DNA of 64,000 bases from Capra hircus. Its lineage: Eukaryota > Chordata > Mammalia > Artiodactyla > Bovidae. The stretch is taken from contig NC_030820.1 of NCBI RefSeq assembly GCF_001704415.2, positions 46,482,036-46,546,035 on the forward strand. The letters are read 5' to 3'. The translations under genes and the position numbers were made by a program. Shown here in pieces: positions 11,613-22,190 of this stretch. Below the pieces are notes generated by a model that worked only from the letters and a program-made list of their open reading frames with translations, made no database searches and had not been told where the DNA came from. The number at the start of each line of letters is the position of its first letter. The first letter of the stretch is position 1.

Positions 11613-13559
11613 ATAAATATTGAAGGAAAAGCATTTTCCTTCTAACATTTTTTCTTTTCAATCTAAAAGTCACCTCTCCAAATATCAGTCTTAAAATAGC
11701 CCTAACCAGACTCCTTGAACAGATACAGCCACTTATCTGTTCAGCTGTGACATTTTGATATAGTAAGAAATATATATTTGATCTTCATTCCCAGTTCCTG
11801 GCACAGAGCTTCCAAAACCCTGTAACTTCCTGAGTGACAGGGGTGAGAGGAACATCTTTCATTACAATATTTGATTTGTCACCCGATTCTGGCATGAGTT
11901 TCAAAGAGCTTCCAGGTCAGTGAATTCACATTCAGGAAGAGTGATGTACCCCACACTCCACGGGAATGTGCTTCCACACTCTTGTGCTTGGAAACCTTCT
12001 AGACATGCCCTGTGTACCTCTTCATCTAGCTGTTCATTTATATCCTCCTTAATCAAACAGAAATAGTAAGTTTAAAATATTTTTAATAAATAAGATAAAA
12101 AAAGTCACCTCTCAAGTCTTTCTGGACTTTACCAAGTTCTTCACATGGTGTTTATTGGTGTTTATTAGTAAAGAGTAATGAAAGGGTCCATCTGTCTCAA
12201 GGCAAAGAAGTACTTGGGAACCCCTGATTGGTCCTGCCAGGAGGGAAAGGCTCCCATATTTGGAAAGCAGCAGGAATGCACCTCCCCCTGCAGCTCCTAC
12301 ATAGCTAGGCAGGTCCAGGAGTATGTGCAGAAGGTGCACAAGAGGACAGTGTGCCCGTGGCTCCAGAGGTGCATCAGAGAGATCCTAAGGTATGTGGGGA
12401 GCAGAGTTTATGTGTGATAACCATTTCTGTGGCCAGGGCTCTTCATTTTTAATACCACTACAAACCATGCAGTGATTTCTTGAATCTCACCTCCTGGGAT
12501 GGGTCCCAAGTCTGGGGACACTTGAGAGAAGATTCAAACATCACTGGGGTTCCTGTCTATGTTTTGGTGCTATAATAAAATGCTAGCTTAAGGGTTGGCT
12601 GGTTAGGATTTTCTTTTGTTTTTAAGCCTTTGCCTCTGAAGACTAATTTATTTCTCAAGGTCTCTATGCTTTTATTTTTTAATTTGATGCATGCATAATT
12701 TATGCTATTATTCTTATTTAAAGCTTCTCCTACCAAGGGGTATGGATCTCTTGGATCTCTTTGGAGAAAGCTTGTCTGAGCTCACTGTGATTGGTGGGCA
12801 ATGATGAATGGGATGCTGGAAGGCTAGGTGCTCAGGCTGCTGCCTGGCACACTCATGCCCACCCTGGGACAGTGACTAGTAGATGTCTGCATGTAAAGAG
12901 GTCAGCAGAGGCCTCTTTGCAGGAGTCCAGAGAAGCGTGGATGTGCATGCAGTTAGGTTGCATTTTGCCTATTTTTCTGCATAAGAAGCTGTGTCACACT
13001 AGAGTTGAACATTTTGAACAAAGAAGTACTAATCATTGTAAGGAATACTGCAGGGAGGGTATCTTAGGGCCTAAGCAAGACAAGCTTGTCAGCCTCCTTC
13101 AGCTCTGGCACTGGTGAACTCAGGAAATCTCCTAGAAGACTGTCTAAGCAGGCTCTGCTATTGTAACTCTCTGTGTATTCCTGATCCACATGGACAAAGG
13201 TCCAGGTGCTGAATGTCCTGAATATTTGACCTTAAGAGATGGAGTTCCACAATAGCTATTGTAGTTTCAGGAACCAGTTGTGACTAACTACCAGACTGGG
13301 GGCCTTAAGGAGGAGGGATATTTCCTGAGGTCATCAGCAGTCTTTCAGATGTCTTGGGGCCAGCTTGACTCTTGGTGCTTCCCCAAGCCCTCTTGTCCTT
13401 CCTCTTATTTCATTTCCTCTGTAATTCTTCACAGGCTCTGCTGTTCACTTAACTGAGGGGCCATCAGAGCTGCTATTCACTTAACCTCATGCCCAGTGAC
13501 TCAAAAGCACCATCCCCTTCAGCAGCTCAAAAGGGTAATGGGACATGGCCCTTGGGTAC
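11613..13559. other. Probable PRND intron 1 / upstream unique sequence
   Basis: No repeat recognised over nearly 2 kb. One plus-strand frame at 12178-12417 (79 codons, Cys-rich) ends shortly after a donor-like AAGGTATGT at 12387-12395. It has no recognised family and is not called as a gene. Confidence 0.45.
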
Positions 13560-13750
13560 CTGGGAAAAGCATCACAGAGCTGGATTCAAATCTGCCCCCA
13601 TTCTCTGCTGTTGTGTGGCCTCAGGAAAATTACTTAACTTCTGAAACCCAATACAACTTTTATAAAGTGAGGATAATAACATATCTACCCCATGTGAGAA
13701 TTAAGTTAGGCAATGTCAGCAGCTGGCATGGTATGTGCAATAAGAAGCTG
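13560..13750 (+). mobile_element. MIR SINE
   Basis: Core text TGTGTGGCCTCAGGAAAATTACTTAACTTC-type, followed by AAAGTGAGGATAATAACA. Ancient, lies in the PRND intron. Confidence 0.75.
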
Positions 13751-14089
13751 GTTGAGGGAGGAGGGTGGGACCCCACTGTCCCCAGGATGTGATTAGAAAA
13801 GATATCCATGAATAATCAAATTGCCTGTTGCAACTTCTGATCTGTCTGAGAAAACCAAGATCACCATCCTGAACGGTGTAATTCCAGGCCAGAGCAAGAA
13901 ACTTGGTTTTGACTTAACCCTATGCAGACCAAGCCTGGGAAAACAGTTATGTTTCAGGAAAAATGTAAAAGGTGCAAGAATGACATTCCTCTCAAAGAGT
14001 CTCCTACACACAGGAGGGGACATGGGAGACTCAGAACTCCACTGAGGAAGTTAACTGCTCCAGCCTTTTCTGTTGCAGATTCCGACACA

Positions 14090-14626
14090 ATGAGGAAACA
14101 TCTGGGTGGATGCTGGTTGGCCATTGTCTGTGTCCTGCTCTTTAGCCAACTCTCCTCAGTCAAGGCGAGAGGCATAAAGCACAGAATCAAGTGGAACCGG
14201 AAGGTCTTGCCAAGTACCTCCCAGGTCACGGAGGCCCACACTGCGGAAATCCGCCCAGGGGCCTTCATCAAGCAAGGCCGAAAGCTGGATATCAACTTTG
14301 GAGTGGAGGGCAATAGGTACTATGAGGCCAACTATTGGCAGTTTCCTGACGGCATCCATTACAACGGCTGCTCCGAGGCCAATGTCACCAAGGAAAAGTT
14401 TGTCACCAGCTGCATTAATGCCACCCAGGTGGCAAATCAAGAGGAACTGTCCCGTGAGAAACAAGACAACAAGGTTTACCAGCGGGTCCTGTGGCAGCTG
14501 ATCAGGGAGCTCTGCTCCATCAAGCACTGTGACTTTTGGCTGGAAAGGGGAGCAGGACTTCAGGTCACTCTGGACCAGCCCATGATGCTCTGCCTGCTGG
14601 TTTTCATTTGGTTTATCGTGAAATAA
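14090..14626 (+). CDS. PRND: Doppel, prion-like protein (complete coding sequence)
   Basis: Encodes a 178-residue protein recognised as doppel, the PrP-like GPI-anchored glycoprotein that in mammals is expressed chiefly in testis and affects male fertility. Seen directly: an N-terminal signal peptide (hydrophobic residues about 9-23), a short basic stretch (about 26-38), then the globular domain without the octarepeats or the hydrophobic palindrome of PrP. Cysteines 94, 108, 142 and 147 fit the two doppel disulfides (94-147, 108-142 by homology). N-glycosylation sequons are at N98 (NVT) and N110 (NAT). A hydrophobic tail (about 165-178) follows a small-residue stretch G154-A-G156, as expected for GPI attachment. 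The start is the first ATG after the splice acceptor at 14077-14078; A at -3 is a good context. The frame stays open upstream to 13922, but that part is intron. Length equals that of ruminant doppel. Codon 50 is His, codon 110 Asn, codon 132 Arg. Confidence 0.97.
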   Translation: MRKHLGGCWLAIVCVLLFSQLSSVKARGIKHRIKWNRKVLPSTSQVTEAHTAEIRPGAFIKQGRKLDINFGVEGNRYYEANYWQFPDGIHYNGCSEANVTKEKFVTSCINATQVANQEELSREKQDNKVYQRVLWQLIRELCSIKHCDFWLERGAGLQVTLDQPMMLCLLVFIWFIVK

Positions 14627-14912
14627 GCTTGCAGGCAAGTTGGCAGCCACAGAGATCAATAGGCAAGCAAACCATAAGCAAGTTATTCCAGTTCTTCTCC
14701 TCTAACCCCAAACCCCACGTGTTCTGAAGGTACCAAAGAACAGTGTGATTGATTCTTTAGCGCTTTAAATAGCACTCCCAAGTATTCACTCAGGCGTTTG
14801 ATTATATTTGATAAATGTGTGGGTATCAATCCTCTCCAGGTTCTACCTAAAGTTGGCTTGTTGATCATTGCATTCTCAACTCTGGTGTAGCATCTGGCCC
14901 ACCATATTATGC

Positions 14913-14918
14913 AATAAA
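14913..14918 (+). terminator. Proximal AATAAA, possible early PRND polyadenylation signal
   Basis: Canonical hexamer 287 nt after the PRND stop codon. No clear GU-rich element was judged downstream, so use is uncertain. Confidence 0.3.
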
Positions 14919-14936
14919 TGTTTGGTAAGCAGGTAA

Positions 14937-15125
14937 AAGAATGTGCCAGGGACCATACCAAGCACTTCACAATGCTTCCTGACAACTCTCAGAGGTAGGT
15001 GTAATAAGTGTTATTCTCTTGGTATAGATGAGAAAATTGAGGCTCCAAGAAGTAAAATAGTAAAGTAGTTAGAAAGTATCAGCCATAATTCAACGCTGGC
15101 TTATCTAACCCAGATTTCTGCTCTG
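14937..15125 (+). mobile_element. MIR SINE in the PRND 3' UTR
   Basis: Text on AGCACTTCACAATGC, GATGAGAAAATTGAGGCTC and AACCCAGATTTCTGCTCTG matches MIR. Confidence 0.75.
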
Positions 15126-16721
15126 TACATTTCTACTTTTGGAAATACGAAATGATTGATGCCGATGGCCACATTTTTGATAACTTATTACATGGAAGTT
15201 AATTAGTTTAATTAAAGTAAGATATAATGAAGGAATTAAGCTAAAATATAAATAAAATCTAGACAAATGTCCATATTGCCTAGTAAGGAAGTATTACCAG
15301 CTTGATTCCTGGAGTAGTCTAGATCTATGGCATAAAGATGTTTTTTCACAAGAAGTATAAGTATTTGCTACTCGCATCTCTGAAGTAGTTAATGTATTTA
15401 GGAAACTATTTCTAAATGATAAATTTCCTTTCTAATGTTCCTGCAACCGAGTGTGCATGTTTTTAGGTATGCATGCACACAAGCATCTTTAAATATATTC
15501 CCTTCATACAGGTGCTCCATACAATCTCCAGTCATTCTTTTACTGCTGCTTTGGTGAGGGGCCATCATTTCCATGAACCACTTACAGCTTCAAAAACACA
15601 ATTCCTCAGCAGAAAGGTTAAAAATGAAATATATATTTAAGAAGATCAATTAATGAATTCATACATGCCCTAATTAAGAATTATCATTAGTTAAACTACA
15701 TTTATATTACAAAATATCAATACAGTTTAAATAAAAATAATGAATCTAATACTCTAAAAGATGCCCCCAGAGGCTCTCTGAGGATATGCTCAGAGTACCC
15801 AGCCCCCACCCTCAGGAGTTGTTGAACCATATTTGGTGATAAAAGTTGCTGAGTATTATCAATTGTCTGTATGGGTGAAAAAATGTGCATTGTCAGATGA
15901 TTTTATCCAAAGTATTTTAAAATATGAGTGTTGATAATGGTACCTCTTGTTCTGAACCTCCACGGCTAATCAGTGTTCTTCTCAAGGATACAGTTGGAAG
16001 GTTTTTACATAGAAAGCCAGTGTCTTTCCTCATTTCATTAATAGTTCCAGAAACCAGATTTAAGTGGGTGTGTAGTGAATTGGTATATAGTGATTTAAAT
16101 GTCAAATTTATTATTGGAACTTTAAATTGATTCCATATTTATTTGAACATCCTTGCTCATGTTTATGAATTATGAGATCCAGTCAAGGCTTTGTGAGTCT
16201 AGTTTTTCACTTTAACAAAGGTTGGTCAAATGCCTACTATGTATAAGACATTGTGAAGGATTTCTGAATTATTCTTGATGGAGTCATTTTAAAAGTGAAT
16301 AATTTCACCAACCATTGATTTCTTGTCTCTTCTAAGCATTCATTTTAAAAATATGTTTATTTAAAAAAAAATGTTTATTGTAAAAATGGCACTAAAATTA
16401 CAACAGAAATCCAAAACCAAACACTGCCCACAGCTCCAGCATCTGATTGTCAAGTGTTCTCATTTTGCCCTATAACCTCCTGGTCCTTACCATTTGCATA
16501 TACAAATGTACATATTTGCAATGATAATTTAAGTGATCATATATATTCTAAATTTTTGCTCAACTTTGTTCTATGCTTTTTTCATTTTTCTATGATTTAG
16601 GGGTTTTTGCCTCCTGCTGCCTTCCCCAACCCACTCTCCTTCCTGCCTGAGATGTAGCCTCCATGCTTTCATTGTGCTCAGATAGTTTTTTGTTTGATCA
16701 CTTTTTAAAAATACTGTAATC

Positions 16722-16872
16722 TGGAGGGGTGGTATGGGGAGGGGAGAGGGAGGGGGGTTCAGGATGGGAAACACGTGTATACCTGTGGCAGATTCATGTT
16801 GATGTATGGCAGAACCAATACAGAATTGTGAAGTAATTAACCTCCAATTAAAATAAATCAATTTATATTTAA
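16722..16872 (+). mobile_element. Young ruminant L1 3' tail
   Basis: Short 5'-truncated L1: GGTTCAGGATGGGAAACACG, then ATTCATGTTGATGTATGGCA and an A-rich end. Perfect 15-bp duplications AAAAATACTGTAATC at 16707-16721 and 16873-16887 define it exactly. Confidence 0.95.
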
Positions 16873-16959
16873 AAAAATACTGTAATCATACAACTCACAT
16901 TTATTCTTCTGCAGTTTGTCTCACTGTGTTATCACCTTCACCCTAGTGCAACAGCCACC

Positions 16960-17230
16960 TAGTTAGTTAACTTGTCCTTTAGGATGTGGCATGATATTCT
17001 ATACCATGGACTAGACTCTGATTGATTTAATCATTTCCATGTTGATGGACCTTCAGATTGTCTTCGGTTTTCTACCACTGCAAATAATAAACATCAATGT
17101 ACAGACAACTTTGCAATCTGTTACTTTTATTTCTGTGGAGTAGATTTATACATGCAACATTTCCAGAACAAAGCTATGTGCAATTTAAATTTTTCTAGAC
17201 ATGACTAGATTATGCTCCTAAATAGCTGAA
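16960..17230 (-). mobile_element. Old L1-like fragment
   Basis: Antisense L1-type text around 17040-17110 (AATAATAAACATCAATGTAC). Weakly conserved. Confidence 0.45.
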
Positions 17231-17590
17231 GCAGTTCTCATTCTACCCCCTGCAGTATACTGTGCTAAATTTAAAAGTCTCTATGTCATTTAAGTTACAG
17301 CAACTGCCTTTTCTCCAAATGGTGCTTGAGCATCTTTACTACTTTGCATACAACACACCTAAAGCTTTCCAACTAATTTCTGAGTATAAAGACTATTTGA
17401 AAATTGTAAAACTGTTAGCAGTTTCCATCCTACACCTAGTCTGTGGCCCAAAACATCTGGAAAGCTGGAATGTGTGGGGGTTCTGCTCAGAGGGTGGTTT
17501 GTTTGCACAACTCCACACTCCCTAACTGGCAGAAGAAGCACAGTGTGATGTTTGGTCTTAGCCTTTTTATTGATCTTCAGTAAAATAAGA

Positions 17591-17596
17591 AATAAA
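17591..17596 (+). terminator. Distal AATAAA, candidate main PRND polyadenylation signal
   Basis: Canonical hexamer about 3.5 kb from the exon 2 acceptor, the spacing expected for the roughly 4-kb doppel mRNA. Several other A-rich hexamers lie between, so this choice rests on size alone. Confidence 0.4.
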
Positions 17597-17615
17597 AATA
17601 TCTGCATCCCAGCAA

Positions 17616-19367
17616 GAATGTTCTCCAGGTCGTAAAAATCAAAAGAAGAAGAAATCAAGCACACAGTGTAAATAGCCCATGCTTCTCCTTTCCTCTGAGC
17701 TGTCTGGGCAGATGATCAGCATCTTCCCGGAGCCCTCACACCCCACCTGGCTTAGGATATGACTGGCAATGTTGAGAAACCCCACCCTCTGGTCCTAACG
17801 AGGTTTGTCCCAGATAGTGGCCATCAGTTTGTCTTGAGTTGCCCCTACTCTCTACCTCAAGCTTTCTGATAACAAGTGACTGACTTTGGGAAGTGGACCC
17901 CTGGCCTTAACTTTGCACTTTCAGTTTGGTCACATCTTTCAACTCCATCTTTTCTTCATGTGCTGTATCTGGCTGGACAAGGATGCCCTAAGATATTAAC
18001 ACCCACGTGTTGCTATGTGGCACACTCTGGAGTCTGCCAGGGTCTCAACTTGAAATGCTGAGAGTGGGGCCCATGTGCCTATTTGCAGGTAGTGATAACA
18101 CATGGGCAGACTACATATGCCAGGCGAGTAGTCAAGAAAACTTACACAGATGTGGCACGATGGCTTTTTCATTTCCCCAGCTGAAAGCTCAGGTGCTGCT
18201 CAGTTGAAGAGCAGACCTCTGATAATCCTAGCTCAGGTCAGTGGCTGCATGTCCACTTTTTCTGCCCAAAGGTCATGCAGTCAGGCACAGCAGAGGGCTT
18301 GTCCTTATCTTATCCTCACTGCCGATAGAAGTCCCTGTTTCAGTTGGGCACCCAGCCTCACAGGTAGAAGAGAAGGGAGCCAAATTCCTATGCTACTGGG
18401 AAAAACAGACACCTGCAAAATGTAAATAAGATGATATATCTTTGACATCTCTTAGCCAATCCCATCAAAAACCTGCTCCAGAAAAACAGACTCAGCTGTT
18501 TCCCTTGGCAAATGGGAGCCTTCACCTGGACCCACAAGAGGCCTCAGACTGACCACCCCACTCCCAAAAGGATCTTCCTGGCAGCTGCATCCAGGCCAAA
18601 GCCGACCACCCAGAAAAAGGTTATCCTCCAATATCTAAATGTCCCTGAATCCCCAAGATGCTTCCATCTGTGAATTTCTTATCTTCATTCATCCACTCAA
18701 TACCCACCCACCCCTCTCTGATCTTCCCTTGGAATTTCCACATCTTTTTGTAGGAAAGCATTGATTTCTTAAACAATACAAATTGTTTTAACTCCAATAA
18801 GCTTGGCCTTAAATTGTACAGGGAAGTTGGCAGAAGGCCAGAAAGGAACTCGAGGAAGCTGGAAACAAATCAGGACCAGAGGACCTAACACAGCTGGTGT
18901 CCTTGAATAGATGGAGGTATGAGGGTGAAAGATTTGGGGCGGGGGCAGGGGAACTGCTGTTAGCTAAAAATTGTCACTTGCCATCTACCTCTACAAGGAT
19001 TAACTCTCTAGCCACTGCAGTCGCTGATCTTCAACACACACTGAAAGGAGTTCAGAGGGGAGATCAGGAATGAGGCACGCTACACTCTGGGAGAAACTGG
19101 CAGAACAGGCCTTCAAATAGTTAGATATTTTCAGAAGACTTTATGAGCCCCAATTCTTCCATCTCCTCATATCTAGAAAAGCTCTAAAATCATTAACAGT
19201 GACATCTGCTCCTCATGACTAGCAGCAAGCTTCTGCCAAGGCATGTGCTTGACGGCATACATTCACCAGTTCACATATATACCGACCTCCCCCGCTATGT
19301 CTCTGGAGCAGTTCCTCAGAGCTCTCTGAGATGCTGTCTCCTAGGCTGTAGTCCTCATTTTGCCCTG
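17616..19367. other. Unique sequence downstream of PRND
   Basis: No repeat recognised. Human PRNT lies downstream of PRND, so a ruminant PRNT would be looked for here, but none of the open frames (e.g. 17876-18061, 18150-18425) can be identified as it. Confidence 0.45.
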
Positions 19368-19632
19368 CTGTTGCTGCTGCTAAGTCGCTTCAATCGTGTC
19401 CAACTCTGTGCGACCCCATAGATGGGAGCCCACCAGGCTCCCCCGTCCCTGGGATTCTCAAGGCAAGAACACTGGAGTGGGTTGCCATTTCCTTCTCCAA
19501 TGCATGAAAGTGAAAAGTGAAAGTGAAGTCGCTCAGTTGTGTCCGACTCTTTGCGACCCCATGGACTGCAGCCCACCAGGCTCCTCCATCCATGGGATTT
19601 TCCAGCGAGAGTACGGGAGTGGGGTGCCATTG
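19368..19632 (-). mobile_element. Bov-A2 SINE
   Basis: Two Bov-A units with the ATGCATGAAAGTGAAAAGTG linker at 19500-19520; GCT-repeat tail at 19369-19382. Well preserved. Confidence 0.93.
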
Positions 19633-20123
19633 ACTCACAACTTCCATGTTATACATTTTATTTTTCAGTTGACACTATCCACAGGAAGAATTACTCATGT
19701 AAGTCTCATCAGAGGTGACATCAGCATCCAACAAGGCTCTAGGCTCAATAAACAAGGTTTAACACCAAGGAAAGAGATGTTCAAGGACTAAGCAGAGGGA
19801 AGGGACCCACGGAATGGTCCTGGTTAGGTAGGACCTGTAGTTGTGTTCTCCTTGAACACTTGAATTTCTCCTTGAATTTCCAAATCCATAATTCAGGTTT
19901 CTAATTTTTTTTAACTGGCTGTTTTGACTCAAGTTTATTTGCCACTCAAGAACAAAATGATAGAGCTTTATAACATCTGCAGTGCTGTGATTTATAAGAA
20001 ATATATTATTAAAAGATAAACTGAAGTATATTTAAAATTTTGAGTTTATTTGAGCAAAAGTCAATTTGAATCAGGCAGTATCCAAGCTAGCAGATAGAAA
20101 GGAACTCCAAAGACCTGTACAAA
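19633..20123. other. Unique intergenic sequence
   Basis: Nothing recognised. Confidence 0.5.
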
Positions 20124-20134
20124 ATGGAAGACTT

Positions 20135-20300
20135 TTATATTTGTTTATTTTTTAATATATAAAATTTTTATACAGTGACTTGTTTAGTTGCTAGGTTGTG
20201 TCCGACTCTTTGCGACACTATGGACTGTAGCCTGTCAGGCTCCTCGGTCCGTAGGATTTCCCAGGCAAGAATACTGGAGTGGATTGCCATTTCCTTCTCC
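20135..20300 (-). mobile_element. Bov-A SINE with AT-rich tail
   Basis: Tail (20135-20178, T/A-rich) then one Bov-A unit. Perfect 11-bp duplications ATGGAAGACTT at 20124-20134 and 20301-20311. Confidence 0.93.
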
Positions 20301-20446
20301 ATGGAAGACTTCTATAGACAGAAGAGGGGTGGAAAAAGGAAGTAACCAGCAAAGAATGGATTGTTTGTGGCAAGGCTGCCTTCCTTTAAGGGACAGCAGG
20401 GGCCTAACAGGCAGATTATATTACTAGTGCTTACTAGGTAATTCCT

Positions 20447-20643
20447 GGTTCTTCCCTGATAGCTCAGCTGGTAAAGAATCCACCTGCAATGCAGGAGACC
20501 TAGGTTCGATCCCTGGGGTGGGAAGATCCCCTGGAGAAGGGAAAAGCTATCTACTCCAGTATTCTGGCCTGGAGAATTCCATGGACTGTATAGTCCATGG
20601 GGTCGCAAAGAGTCAGATGTGACTGAGCGACTTTCATTTCACT
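20447..20643 (+). mobile_element. Bov-tA SINE
   Basis: tRNA-like head (CTCAGCTGGTAAAGAATCC, GGTTCGATCCC box B at 20503-20513) and Bov-A body. Flanks share TAATTCC. Confidence 0.93.
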
Positions 20644-20984
20644 TCACCAAGTAATTCCAGATTGACTGGTTTAAGATTCCACTCTGGGGAGAGGTTGAAA
20701 TTGTAATTAATTTAGGTATTAAATCTCAATTTAGTGACACGCACTTAGTACATTTGGGGCCTGCTGCCTCTTTTGTATCAATATATTTGGTCATTTTCTG
20801 GTCATTCAGATGACCAAATACATTTCTCATATATATTTGGTCTTTGTCCATGGTTACTTGTTCACAGATCCCCAAAACATTGGAACTTCCTAAGTGACTA
20901 GAAAAATTTCCAATGGGATTAGAACAATTTTGTCATAATATTTGGTCCTTTCCCCTAGTTCCTAAAATCACTTGAGAGCCACAA
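20644..20984. other. Unique intergenic sequence
   Basis: Contains three copies of an ATATTTGGTC-like word (20783, 20832, 20939), possibly part of the old LTR that follows. Confidence 0.4.
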
Positions 20985-21435
20985 GGGTGTCTTGATATTA
21001 ATGACAAGTGCCTTTCTACAACTACTGGATTTGTATTAATGTAGTGACTTTTGGAGAGCACCTAAGGATGGGGACTGGTTGCCAGGGGGAACAACCATGA
21101 ATTAAGGTTTGGAGCTTTCAGTCCCAACCTCTAATTTCTGGGGAGAGAAGGGCGCTGGAGGTTGAATTAATGACCAAATGCCAGTGATTTAACCAACATC
21201 CCCTATGTAATGAATCCTCCATAAAAACCCCAAAGGGTGGGTTTGGAGCTTCCCAGTAGTGAGCATGTGGAGATGTAAGGACCGTGATGCACTTAGAGGG
21301 GCATGAACACTCCACACCCTTCCCCATCCCTTGTCCTACACATCTCTTCCATCTGGCTGTTTTTGAGTCATATTGTTTTGTAATAAACTGTTAAGCTAGC
21401 AAGTAAAATGTTTTTCTGAGTTCTGGGAGCCATTT
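20985..21435 (+). mobile_element. Old LTR-type repeat, left part (split by BovB)
   Basis: Recognised as a mammal-wide LTR-like repeat: GAATTAATGACCAAATGCCAG, TCCTCCATAAAAACCCCAAA (TATA-like), TCTTCCATCTGGCTGTTTTTG and a TAATAAA signal near 21381. Family name uncertain. It resumes at 21912. Confidence 0.6.
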
Positions 21436-21911
21436 TGTTGTTTTTCAGTTGCTAAGTCATGTCTAACTCTGCAACCCCATGGACTGCAGCACACCAGGTT
21501 TCCCTGTACCTCACTGTCTCCTGGAGTTTGTTCAAATTCATGTCCATTGAGTCGGTGATGCTCTCTAACTATCTCATCCTCTGCTGCCCTCAGTCTTTCC
21601 CAGCATCAGGGTCTTTTCCAGTGAGTTGGCTCTTCACATCATGTGGCCAAAGTATTGGAGCTTTAGCTTCAGTGTTAGTCTTTCCAATGAATACTCAGGG
21701 TTGATTTCTTTTAAGATTGACTTATTTGATCTCCTGGCTGTCCAAGAGACTCTCAGAGTTTTCTCCAGCACCACAATTCAAAAGCATCAATTCTTCAGCA
21801 CTCAGCCTTTATGGGCCAACTCTCACATCCATACATGACTGCTGAAAAAGCCATAGCTTTGACTATACAGACCTTTGTTGGCAAAGTGATGTATTTGCTT
21901 TTTAATATCAT
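21436..21911 (-). mobile_element. BovB LINE 3' fragment inserted in an LTR
   Basis: Tail of TTG/TTT repeats at left, then the C-terminal coding region. Flanks GAGCCATTT (21427-21435) and GAGCCACTT (21912-21920) are a 9-bp duplication with one mismatch. AAC-tail class. Confidence 0.92.
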
Positions 21912-22190
21912 GAGCCACTTAGGTAAATTAACTGAGTTCAAGGAGTAGGTCTTTGGAATCTCAGATTATTGTTGGTCAGTCAGAAGCACAGATGACATCC
22001 TGGGCTTGGGACTGGTATCTGAAATGGGGGTAGAGAGCAGGCAGTCTTATAGGATGAACCCTTAACCTGTGGGATCTGACAATATATCCAGACAGATACT
22101 GTCAAAATTCAGCCGAATTATGTTCAAAATACCCAGTTGATTTTGGAGAATTGCTCAGATGCGTGGGGTTATCCACCCCATGCCCCAGGG
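21912..22190 (+). mobile_element. Old LTR-type repeat, right part
   Basis: Continues the element at 20985: GGTCAGTCAGAAGCACAGAT and CCTTAACCTGTGGGATCTGA are characteristic of its 3' half. Confidence 0.6.

Larger units (their letters stand above)
14079..17615 (+). other. PRND: PRND exon 2: 11-nt 5' UTR, coding sequence and probable long 3' UTR
   Basis: A pyrimidine-rich tract ending TTGCAG at 14073-14078 is a good splice acceptor 11 nt before the ATG, so an upstream non-coding exon is expected. Mammalian PRND transcripts are known to be about 4 kb with most of the length in the 3' UTR. An AATAAA at 17591-17596 would give that size; the 3' limit is inferred. The UTR would contain a MIR (14937-15125), a young L1 tail (16722-16872) and otherwise AT-rich sequence without recognised features. 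A nearer AATAAA at 14913-14918 could give a short form. Confidence 0.5.

Noticed and set aside
13922..14089. In-frame N-terminal extension of PRND
   Set aside because: A strong splice acceptor at 14077-14078 lies before the conserved ATG; the upstream part is intron and has no signal-peptide logic.
14156..14659. 167-codon open frame antisense to PRND
   Set aside because: It lies entirely over the PRND coding exon and its composition is explained by the sense codons. No promoter or splice signal supports it.
17262..18429. Possible PRNT (third prion-family gene) downstream of PRND
   Set aside because: Position is right, but no frame shows doppel or PrP features that I can recognise, so it is not called.
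20447..20520. tRNA-like sequence with A and B boxes
   Set aside because: It is the tRNA-derived head of a Bov-tA SINE, as are the others in the window, not a tRNA gene.
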